DNA of 64,000 bases from Diadema setosum (taxonomy: Eukaryota > Echinodermata > Echinoidea > Diadematoida > Diadematidae). Location of the stretch: assembly GCA_033980235.1 (NCBI GenBank), contig CM067069.1, positions 31,917,041-31,981,040 on the forward strand, written 5' to 3'. Positions within the stretch are counted from its first letter, which is position 1. The number at the start of each line of letters is the position of its first letter. The position numbers and the translations under genes are program-made. The notes beneath the pieces are model-generated. The model made no database searches, had not been told where the DNA came from, and saw only the letters and a program-made list of their open reading frames with translations. Positions 13,901-25,900 of the stretch are shown in pieces.

Positions 13901-16900
13901 AAGCATGTCAATATCAGCCTATCAATGTGCTCATAGAAATTATTTGAACATGTCATTAAGGCGATTGAAAAAATGACAGTTGAACATGATTAAGTCACGA
14001 CAGATAGAGACACAATATGACATTATTCTAACCTGCTCTGTGCCAGCTGAGGTATACACCTACCTCTGTGTAATTAGAAATATTATTATGAAAGTAGAAA
14101 TACAAGTTTGCTTTACAGCAGTCTCTGTTGGTATGCTTGTGCACTGATTCACATTCAATACCGTGCTTTGTGTGCTCTTCATTATCCAAATAAAACTGCA
14201 CTGTCTATGATCCAAACTTAACCTGTTGAGGAAGAGTCCTGAGTACACTCAGCCAGGGTATATGGGATATGGGTGTTGTAGCAAAATGATCAGCCTGTCC
14301 TCAACAAATCACCAAGTGCACATCTCACTGTAAAAACAACATTTTCCTATATGCTGCAATAATCTTGGCAGGAAACTTTGGGAAGCATGCTTCTTTTTCT
14401 TGTGATAACTGTTTGAAGTTATGTGTTGGGATCCCATTTTCAGCAATGAATATTTCATACAAAGGATATGCAGGATATACTCAACATATCATAATACAGG
14501 ATATTCAAGTCTTTTTTTTTATATGCAACCAAACTTCAGAATTGGAATCCACAAAGGAAAAACATGGGGAAAATTGATAATGGATGTTTTGAAACAGGCA
14601 ATTTGTGATCAAAGAGACAAGCACTTGAGGGAAGCAAATTATGAACCTATACATATTATTCACATCTTCCTTTTAAATCTGCATATAGTATGTTGTTCAT
14701 CCTGGTTATATTGCATATCCTGGTTAATATTTTGTGGGAGAAAAGAAAGAAACATTTGAGACAGTTGTTTTTTGACCTTCCACTTATGTCTAACACAGTA
14801 CAATATCTCCCCTAAACCCCGCAAACTTTTTTGTCTGTAAGTCCAAGACAAGTTTTATCTACTCTTAATAGAAGGAATGGTTTCTCTTCAAGAAAAGGCT
14901 TTATTCAACAAGCAAGAAGCAAGGTATCACTGAGATATTGGATCAGCCTCTCTGCTGTTAGCCATGGTAACATTTCCTAACAATCGGTGACAGAAAGTCA
15001 TTAAATGCTCCTCTTGGGGCATAGCTTAGGGGTTACCACCGCTCCCTTTTCTCTGTCCTTTTTGTTTTTCCTCATAACAAAATGAAGCAATCACTTTTTT
15101 TTTTTTCCAGACAGGCATCGCATGTAACATACACAAACCTCCGGAACTGTCTTCCTCTTGCAGTGAAATTTGATTTTGTGAGTATACAGGGAGATCGAGG
15201 GAAAGTATGGCTCACAGTTGCCTGGATTCCATCATTTCTCATGCATCTTCATCAGAAGTGGTTAAGGGATTGAATGGGATGAAAGGATCTGTTGAAGGGA
15301 GCGGGCACCACTCTCCTTCCTCTCATCACAAGGCTTCATCCCAACTGAGCGGGAAAATCAACAGAAGGAGTTCCTCCAGCAAAAACAGGGGCGACATCTC
15401 GTCTGCTGTGTGTCGTTGAGGATTTCTTGCTGACTTTTAGCCAAGTCAGTTCATTAATGCAGTGCAGAAATTGTTGCAGCCAGTGGTGACAACCCAAATT
15501 ATATTTCGTAAGTTTCTTATCTATCACTATATATAAGAAGAGTAAAAACAAATTGCTTTGATGTCTCAAATGTAAAATGAACCAAACTCATGTGAGACAA
15601 ATACACCAAAGCATCATTGAGCTTTTAAGCTTTACAGCTTGCCACATTTTGAAGAAATATGAAAAAAATGTCTTTTGTAACTGTTCTCAGAAGTACGTTT
15701 CATACTAATTGAGGTGCATTTGAAGGTCTGAAAGCTAATCAGAATCGTGTTTATCACAAATATGTACTCATCATCATTTTTGGTATTTTTGAAGTTGTAG
15801 TCTGAAGGGCTTTCCAGATTTAAATTCCTGGTATGCATTGCCCTTTCCCCTCTGTTAATGCATCTGGGGAGCCTTGAGTGAAGTTTTCACCATGCATAAT
15901 TATGTACTTCTGCTATGGTGTCTGAAAAAAAAAAATGTCTGTCATGTTTAATAAAGTCTTTGTGAGCTTTGAGAGCTAATTGGCAGAGAAAACAACAAAG
16001 CATTTAACACACTGTCCAAAATCCTTGGCATGGAAAGGGTTACAAGAATATTAATGTTTGTGATCCAGCAAATTGCATGTAGTGTCATCTGTAGCAGGTA
16101 CTTAAGAAACTTGATGGCTGATAGTGGCTCATAGGAGTTAAAACGTGACTGGAATGCATGTTAGAACTGTGATTTAAGAAAGGAACTTTCTTGCAGTTTG
16201 AGAGTTATCACAGATTGATTATATGTGGCCAATACAGGCCCTGAAATGCATGCTAGAACTGTGACTATGAAGAATTTTCTGACAGTCTGAATGTCCTTGC
16301 AGCCAGCCTTCAGCACAAGCCTGAATACGTCTACAATGCATGAACTGGAATGAAAACAATCTTTGCTGAATCCCCCGATGACATCGTCACATCACGTCCT
16401 CGAACCATCAAGTCATAACTCATCAGTTGCAGTCATTATCTGCCTGATATTTTGCTTACAGCCTCTTCCTTGCTGTCTCGAAAATGAAATAGTAAAAATC
16501 CTATTGCTATTGCCATCATGCTTTCTGATGTACACCAGGGAATTAGATGTAGGCCTAACTGTCATGATTGATATCTTGCTCAAATCAACATGCGTGACTG
16601 CAACAGCAGCGGTTATACGAAGACAAAATGAAATGAGTTCTGATACAGCATTTCTACATATGTTAGTCTCATAGGTGAATGGCTGATAGATAATGTTTAA
16701 ATCCTGCAGCTGAGACACTATTCAAGTGAAAAATCAAATCTTGGTGTCCATTTGCTATGTGATTTTTAAAGTGGAACTACGCTTCCTATTTTTAAGACAT
16801 TTTGATACTACTTTGATAAAGTTTAATCTGGAAATACTGTCCTTACACTGATGAAAATCACGCATACTATTTCAGACCATGCAAGTGTTTTTTCATGCAT

Positions 16901-19900
16901 GAACTCTACAGGGTAACTGAACTGCGACTAGCAATGTTACTTTAAATTTGTTGCAATAGCACACAATATGAATTCTTTTCGTAATTTCGAGGACCCCATT
17001 TACAGTGCGAGGCTCTGCCGCGGCTCAGCCCAGCCCCGCTTCAGTGTAAACATGCAAAAGGCCAAATGCGAGGCCAAAATTGGCCTCGCATTTGGCCTCG
17101 CTCTGTAGGTGGTCTCGGCCGCGGCCAAGCAGCGGCCGAGACCACCTCCAGAGCGAGGCCTTTTCTCAGTGTAAACGCAAACTGGGCCAAATGCGCGCCC
17201 AATTTTAGTCTGGCTTCCAAACCCTCTGCCTGTACTACTTCGCTGTACAGGATATTAACCCCCTCAACGTCGAAAATTAGTATAGTTTAAAGTAGTTTTG
17301 TCCTGCAAAGGATTTTTTCCTTCGGCAAAGGCTTTTGCCCGAACGGCGGCTTCGTCGCCACGGAATTCATTTGGCAAAGGGTCTGAAAACCAGACAATAC
17401 CAAATTGCGTTTGTTTACTAGCAGAGCGCCACTACGACAAAATATTGAAAGGTTTGAATCAAAAAGCACAGCTGAGCCCGGCAGTGTAAACAGACAAAAT
17501 TGCGGGGCCCGGCCTCGCAATTGAGGCTGGGCTCGGCCGCCGCTCCGCCGCGGCTCGGCCCAGCCCTGCACTGTAAACGGGGTCTCAGATTGCCAAGGGA
17601 AATTTCTAGCTAGCCATTCGATTGCTCCTTGCACGGTTCTAATTTCTCCAGGGTGGTGTAACGACAAGTCGCATGTTGCATGTTTCCCGTCCAGACACTC
17701 AGCTCAGCATGTCTCCAACAAGTCTGCCTCTCTAGTCTCCACTCCAGACTGTATGATGTCTTTAAATACCAATGACATGTACAAGCCAAGATGACACAGC
17801 TCAATGAAAGATTGCATTCCAAAGCGAGGGCAAGAGTGTCATGAGACATTGGGATAGACAAATAAGCCAGTTCACAGTTAGCACTTGTCTGCAATGACCT
17901 CTCCAACCACAGACTTTGCAAAACATGGAATAGTCTTCAAGGAGAGCAGCTAGTTGAAAACAGCCATGCAGGAGGTGGTAATCTACATGCCAGTGCTGCA
18001 TGAATGGCTTGTATTTAATGTTGCTGATGTTAATGTTGCGCATTCACCTGTTAATACCAATCTGCGCCTGGTTCATTTACTGTATATGCCAAATATTTTG
18101 CGAGGTTATTATTTTTCACGAATTTTGCGAGTCAGGTGCTGATCACGAAATTAAAGACACGCAAAAATATTGACACTGTTCCTGATGTATGACGTACTTG
18201 TGATGTGTACATTTCTCCGTTCAGTGCAGGACTCCACGATCGCGAATTTGACCACTCGTCGGGAATTCCTGATTCGAGAAAATTTAGACTCGCAAAATAT
18301 ATGGCACATACAGTAGGGCCTATAACACAGTTGTCACGAAGCCCTATCTAGGTTTTGAATACGTCAGTTGCAAAGCCATTTCAAGAGAAGGTCTGCAATG
18401 ACCTTTACAACCCCCGTATGTGGGACTCATTGCATTACCCATTGAAAGTGCGTTTGTTCTTCTTTGAAAACCCCCAGTTATGGCCGCTATAAGTTACAGT
18501 GCTCTGACGTCGGATTGCATCTATAGAATCAGAAAGAGTGGATTACAATATCACTGTAAAACGAGGAATGTTTGTGTGCATTTTAATTTCACGAATTTTG
18601 CAAGCCAAGATTCACAAAATTAAAATGCACGGAAAAGTTCTTGTCTACACTGTACGCATTGAATGCTAGAGGCAACTCGCGAAAATTTCATGCTGCGAAA
18701 AAGGCTACCGGCTCCGATTCGCGAAAATTTCATGCCGCAAAAATATTGTGTTTTACAGTAACAGGTCTTGTCTGCATAATTCGTGTCTTCTGAATGTTGG
18801 AGAGTGATTTTGAATAACATTCCATTTATGATGACATATCATATTCAAAGATTCTGGACTTGTAATGCCTACGGGCAGTGAGAAAATAAATCACTGTTTA
18901 ATCATTTGAAATTAGATGACTGTGCTGATGTATTGGAGGACCAGAAAACAAATGAACAAACAAACAAACAAACAAACAAACAAACAAACAAACAAACAAA
19001 AACCTAGATTCTGCCCCCCCCCCCAAAAAAAAAAAGAAAGATGAGTCACTAACAATCATGACCACATTCTTATCCCTGATATTAGTGATGAGGCCCATAA
19101 GCACAGTATGCTCAAGTGGTCATGTGATGCTGGCTAATCTGTGTGTTATTTTCTCATTTCTTTATCTACTGTCTACTCATAAAGGAAAGCCCAATAATTA
19201 CACACAATAACAAGACTTCTTTTATCCTTTTCCAGATCAACAACCAAATTCTGATCCTTGACCTATCTACCAAATCATACAACTAGATAACAAACAGCAT
19301 TTCACCTTCGAATGACATGTTATTTCAAGAAACATACAGGAAATAGATTCCTTTTATTCCTGACACCACAATCTTGAAAACTTCCGATGCATGCTTGAAG
19401 TAAGATGTAGGGCAATCATTCTCCCATACAACTTAAATCAATAGTAGGTCAATAACACAGCTCCTTCCCCTGTGGGGACTCCCGCCTAGATTCAAACAAT
19501 CAATAGTCTTTATCCCAGGGGCCTACTTGCTCAGGGGGAAATATTTATAATCTGATTTTGAGCCATTTGGCTGTTATGACATATCTGGTTTGATCCTGTG
19601 AAAAAAGCCTTGGTTGGGTAAATATGAATTGTTTCCTTGTTATCAGATTTCTTTCTGGATTACCTATTATCTGGCAAGAATACCTGGATGCTAAAAATGG
19701 AGGGAAAAAAAATCCATCTGAACAGTGTATTTCATACTCCTGTTGCATACATAAGTAATGATCAATGTGTATTCCAGGAAATATTCGGCTTTATACTGAT
19801 TAAGCTCGATAAAGTAGCGGTGCACTTCTAGAGTTCGCTGACTTTTAAATGTCACAATCATTATAAATGCCAAGTTGCATCACTGAGACAACATTTTGTC

Positions 19901-22900
19901 TGAAAGAGTAGGAGTACAGAACTAGACCACATTATAAATCTGTAAAGTCATAGATTTTCTTTTTCCACTTACAGTGCAAGTTTTCCGAAACATATGTGCA
20001 TGAACATTGGTTTGAATAATTCAAAATGATGCAGTAAACAATGACAGCTTCTGGAAAAGCTGTGTGGTAGAGTGGAAATTATAATCATTTAAAAGAACTT
20101 CCACAAATCATTGCTGTTTAATGAAAAAGAAGGCATATTTCTTTACACTGATGCTAAAATAAGCCTAATGCATACTGTTTCCCATGCCTTCTGGAGGACC
20201 TATGTAGATCAAGTACCCTTTAACCCTGTGAGGACGGACTGAATTTTGCTCTAAAACGCATTTCCCATAGACAACTGCCCAAGTATTCTTGGGAGTTGTC
20301 TTCAATGGGTTAATACATGTAGTTGTGCAAACATACACATAGGTATTATTTTCTGTATATTGTCCTTAATTACAGATTTACCAAACTATAAAGTTATGGC
20401 CCACTTTGACATTCAAGCTTTAACTTTTCTTTTACTACCAATAAGCAAAGCTGCACAATGGCACTGGTCCGACGGTCCCTGACCAGCAAAAATCACTGTC
20501 GGACCAGTAAATATGTCAGGTATAGACCAGTAAAAAATGGGAAAAACTGGGTACCTATTGGTTGGACAGACAGGTCAGACCAGCAGAAAAAATGGTTTAA
20601 TGTGAGCCCTGCAATAAGAGCATCATTTTTAGTAATGGTATCTGACTGGCATTTCTTCAAATCTTACTCTAACATTCATGATGCAAACAATACCCCAGGC
20701 AGCACCCTCCTTAAAGGACAAGTCCACCTTCATAGATATATGGATTGAGTGAATGCAGCAATATTTATAGCACATAAACTCAGCAAGAGTTTGAGGAAAA
20801 TCGGACAATCCGTTTAAAAGTTATGAATTTTTGAGGTTTCTGCTTAGTCACTGCTTGATGAAAATACTACTACAGCCTGTGATGTTACATGTGTACAACC
20901 ATATAAATTAAGTATAAGGAAAATTCAATATATTTCCACTTTTCTCGCATAATAAAAGAACACTTGACTTCCCTCTTTCAGAAGGCAAGGGGGAATAATA
21001 TTACCCTTGCAATACATAAGCGAGGAGTCGAGGAAATATACACTTTTTTTTTCAAAAAGTAAAATTTTGAGAACTTCTCTTTATATTTTCCTTATACTGT
21101 TGTATGCGTGTGACACCATACACTCTAGTAGTCTTCTCATCCAGCAGTGACTGTGCAAATACTTTAAAAATTCATAACTTTTGTACGGATTGTCCGATTT
21201 GCCCAAAACTTTCACTGATGTATTCTACAAATATTGCTGCATTCACTCAATCCACATGTATATGATGGTGGACTTATCCTTTAATCATCAACATATTATA
21301 TAGATCATGCAGCAGGCAAATGTAAGGCAGAAAAAAAGAAGAAGTTTGTTCTGCCAACAAATTCTGCAGAATAAACTTCATTACTGTGGCAATACACTTA
21401 ACTACTGAGGAAGAAAAAAACAAACAAACAAAACCCCTCATATTCTGTATGTGCTGGACATCACATGGACTACTATTCAAAATTGCTTCTGTAGGCAATA
21501 CAAAATGCATGGCACTTGCTAAAAGGAAACATGCATCACTTTTTGATCTTCTTCACGTACTCTTGCGGCACGACCCGCAATTCCCATTTTGCAGCTCCGT
21601 GGCTGCATCACATAATGACATGTCCATACTCACCGCAAACATGATTGAGTGAGAGCAATGATGCCTGTCGGCACTCAAGATGCCATTATCTCGACTGCTT
21701 CACCACTGGACCACATAAAATCAAGGACAGGGTACCCATTATTGAAGAGATTCCAAACATATTGAACTTTTCTTACGACTTCATCAGGGGTTGGTGAACT
21801 TCTAAGAAAGATGCTTAGGTCTTGCAAAACAGAATAAAGCAAATTTCACTGACCACATAAGGAGAGTAGCTTGGTGGTTGTACTACATACTGTACCTAAT
21901 ATATATGAGAGGCACTCAGTTCAGTTCCTTAAATAGTACAAAATGAAGTGTGCTTATCCCGTTAAGGACGGGATGATTTTGCTACAACACGCATCTGCCT
22001 TAGACGCTTGCCCTAGTATACTAGGGACTCATCCTCAATAGATTGAACGAGTATTCATTAATCTCTACATATTTTTTGTTTTTGTTTTCACCACACAGGA
22101 CATAATATAAAAGTCTTATCTGGGGGCAGGTCATGATCAATACACATGACTATGTAAGTATTTTGTTGATTTGTTGATTTGTATTGATTTTGAAATGCAG
22201 AAATAAAAAATGAAGTGAACTGAACTGAACTGAACATGTGTGAGTCCAATCCAATGTGGGGTATCACAAGCATGCAAAATGCAAGTGAATAAAACACTCC
22301 CCCTCCCCAAAAAAGGAACTCATTCACTGTTTTGATAACTCCACTACAGATGATCACCTGCAGCATTAACCAGAGATGATGCCTTACTCATTAAGACATG
22401 CATTGTAATTAGTTATAAATGAACAATTCAGAAGGGTGGAAAGAAGGGCTGACAACCTCACAACAAATCGAACCAAACTGTGCCACACATTACAGCAGTT
22501 TCTGATACATGAGAAGGAAACCTGCATCAGCATGAATTCCTTCTTCACATTTATTCTGAAAATGGCACAAAACACCGAAGAAGACGTCCAATAGTATGCC
22601 GATTGATATGCCATCCGATACTTTGACAAGGGCTTTCAGGGAGATTGAAAAAAGAAATATTAGAATTGCAAATTCTAGAATTGGATTATCAGTGAGGCAG
22701 TTCAAAACAAAATGGAGAAAAAACAGGCAAGTGCAGCCAATGAACCCACACGAGACCAGTTTAAGTAGAGCTCAAATTTCTTGATCAAGTAAATGCAATT
22801 TTGCACACATCATACATCTTAATCTTCCTCCCCCCCCCCCCATATCAATACAGGGTGCACTCTTTCTTTGGAGATAGTGATATAAATCTAGCCATGAAAC

Positions 22901-25900
22901 AGCCCTTTTTTTGTACGATAGAAAGATGTTGCTGTGAGATGTTGGCAAAATAATAGAGTTTTGACTCAAATTCCTATCACATCTAACAGCAGAGTTTGAA
23001 TCTTCAAATTCATGATTTTCTTCCGTCGAGATGTTTTCATTGCAACTGATTGACAAATTGCCCTACATCGACGTAAATAAGCACTGAATTGATCAGTGTT
23101 TTAGTAGTAGCCATGATAAAAAAAATCATGGGCGTATATACTCGAGCAGGATTCGAACCCACGACCTCCTGATCACCGGACAGGCGTCATGTCCACTAGA
23201 CCACCGAGCTTTCGCCCGAAAGCAAGTGTTGGTTCTAATCCTTATAGCATGCAGCGGGTACTGCTTTGTTATTCAAATTCATGATTTTCTTCCGTCGAGA
23301 TGTTTTCATTGCAACTGATTGACAAATTGCCCTACATCGACGTAAATAAGCACTGAATTGATCAGTGTTTTAGTAGTAGCCATGATAAAAAAATCATGGG
23401 CGTATATACTCGAGCAGGATTCGAACCCACGACCTCCTGATCACCGGACAGGCGTCATCTCCACTAGACCACCGAGCTTTCGCCCGAAAGCAAGTGTTGG
23501 TTCTAATCCTTATAGCATGCAGCGGGTACTGCTTTGTTATTCAAATTCATGATTTTCTTCCGTCGAGATGTTTTCATTGCAACTGATTGACAAATTGCCC
23601 TACATCGACGTAAATAAGCACTGAATTGATCAGTGTTTTAGTAGTAGCCATGATAAAAAAATCATGGGCGTATATACTCGAGCAGGATTCGAACCCACGA
23701 CCTCCTGATCACCGGACAGGCGTCATCTCCACTAGACCACCGAGCTTTCGCCCGAAAGCAAGTGTTGGTTCTAATCCTTATAGCATGCAGCGGGTACTGC
23801 TTTGTTATTCAAATTCATGATTTTCTTCCATCATCAGTTGCAATGAAAACATCTCGACGGAAGAAAATCATGAATTTGAATAACAAAGCAGTACCCGCTG
23901 CATGCTATAAGGATTAGAACCAACACTTGCTTTCGGGCGAAAGCTCGGTGGTCTAGTGGAGATGACGCCTGTCCGGTGATCAGGAGGTCGTGGGTTCGAA
24001 TCCTGCTCGAGTATATATGCCCATGATTTTTTATCATGGCTACTACTAAAACACTGATCAATTCAGTGCTTATTTACGTCGATGTAGGGCAATTTGTCAA
24101 TCAGAGTTTGAATCTTTTATCCTCAATAGAATACAATTAATCAGGTAAATGAACAATATTGGACAGAACTTGACCAAATAAGCATGGTGGAAAAATGACA
24201 AAGAATGACACATAACAATTAGACCAGATATTAGTCTTGCTAAAAAAAAAAGAGAAAAAATTGTATGTCATAAACTCCTGATTCAGTTATAAGATGGAGA
24301 GGAAGAAGATTATTCTATGGAGAATGAGGAATACCAAAACAGAACAGACTATCCTTTAATCCCTTACAACTTTTAGATTTCAATCTTTTGTGGGTTTTCA
24401 GTGTCACTGGGCACAGAAAACTGCATAGTGTCATACACGAAGTCCAAAGTCCCTGGCGCAGGAAGGGTTAAGAATGTGTCCATTATCTTCCGGCTACTTG
24501 CTTCCTTAGATGTTCAAGGACATTATCGTGAAGAGATCTATCTCGACTGCTTATAAATCCAAAACATTTAATTGCATCTTGCAGCTGGCAAGAAAGGAGG
24601 ATCCTCAGACCTATAATCCATTCACCCTAAAAGAAATCTAAAGCCGCCTGTGTTCAACAGCAAATAGAGAGAGAGATGTGTTTTCAACCGAAGGACACTG
24701 ACATTGCAGATGAACGGCAAATCAAATTAGGAGTCCTTGATGAAAAAAGAAGAGGAATGAATAGAATGAAAAGAAGTATACGCTGCATTTGAAGAAATAA
24801 AGGGACTCGTGCGTAATAATTCACTTTCGTTAAAGGTAGAAACTCCCAAAGGAAATATTGTAACAGCACTCTATTCAGTCCGGTGTAATTCCATCAGTAC
24901 CATCTGTAAAGAAAGTGCAAAATGATCTCTCTCAGCAAGTATCAGATGCAATCAGTAGTCAAAAGGAAGAATACTCTTGAGACCTGAAGTAGAATTATAT
25001 ACAGACTGTATATGGATACATATCTCAAGTGTATACAAATTAGACTCAGCACCATTTTATCCCACTAAAGCTGTGGATTTCTAGTGTATGGAAGAATTGT
25101 GGTGACATGGATTATGAGACAAATTCACTGGCAGAATACAACATTAGATATGTGTACTTGTTAAAACAGAAAGTTAAGAACTACCATCTGTCTGATTTGC
25201 CAAAGATGTTTACAAAGCTGACAGGATTTATCTTCTTGTTTCTCTACAGTATGTTGTTAGGCTATTTGGTATCAATTGGCATGTTGCCTTTTGATACCTC
25301 ATCATAGTATAGTCAACCAACATGTGTACATGTACTGGAGTAGGGAGCAGCTTCAAAGATGATTTTCTCAAAGGGGGCTGGTCTGGTGGGCAATTTTACT
25401 ACAATTATCATGGTAGGTTGTTCTAGGAAAAGTGGAGCAGTTAATACATTACTTGGAAAGTTACATTTCTAGAAAATTAGGAAATAACTGAAGTCAGAAA
25501 ATCTATGTTCATGCAGTGACTTCATGAGGTTTATGCGATAATTAGTCTTACATACACACATATTGTGAGATGTGTGTATATACACACTAAGGCTGCACAC
25601 ACATCTGACATGTCACATCTTATAATGCATCTTGTGAATATACACACATAGAGATGCATGTATATAGATTTATACACACAACTGAGAAAAATTTTATTTA
25701 GTAATAAACAGGTGCAATTATGATACAATTTGTCATCATACAGGGAAAATTCATGGCATTTTATAAAAAGAAAATGATGTAATTTAGAATAGCTGCCAAT
25801 ATGGCACTGATACAATAATATCAGATTTGCCTTTCCACCCATGAGAAATGGACTGGAAGGGAATTAGTCATGATGGACAATGACGAACAATATGAGGCAT

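Larger units (their letters stand above)
17587..20710. other. KCNT intron segment
   Basis: Holds two family B elements, a CAAA microsatellite (18951-19001) next to C and A runs, and one family A copy. No other gene evidence. Confidence 0.65.
22990..24116. mobile_element. Composite array: three direct and one inverted 268-bp tRNA-like units inside a 15-bp target duplication
   Basis: CAGAGTTTGAATCTT occurs at 22990-23004 and again at 24102-24116, exactly bounding the block. Inside are direct units at about 23005-23271, 23272-23539 and 23540-23807, then a 22-base start of a fourth (23808-23829), then one complete unit in reverse orientation (23834-24101). The inverted unit is circularly permuted: it starts and ends at the GCAACTGA/TTGAC point, which is internal in the direct copies. 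Each unit carries a tRNA-like region plus hairpins (GCTTTCGGGCGAAAGC; CCATGATTTTTTTATCATGG; CACTGATCAATTCAGTG). Copies are nearly identical. The repeated 64-residue open frames here are antisense tRNA artefacts, not proteins. Confidence 0.93.

Noticed and set aside
15082..15419. Plus-strand open frames in a less AT-rich stretch (one Ser-rich)
   Set aside because: No domain, no clear splice acceptor/donor pair and no match to the KCNT gene; left unassigned.
23358..24061. Repeated 64-75-residue open frames containing [16 protein letters not shown] sequence
   Set aside because: A known artefact of translating the antisense of a tRNA-like sequence; no protein support.
22990..24116. Hammerhead ribozyme motif in the 268-bp unit, which would make it a retrozyme
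   Set aside because: CTGATTGA and CTGATCA occur but not the required CUGANGA core with partner strands; not supported by eye.
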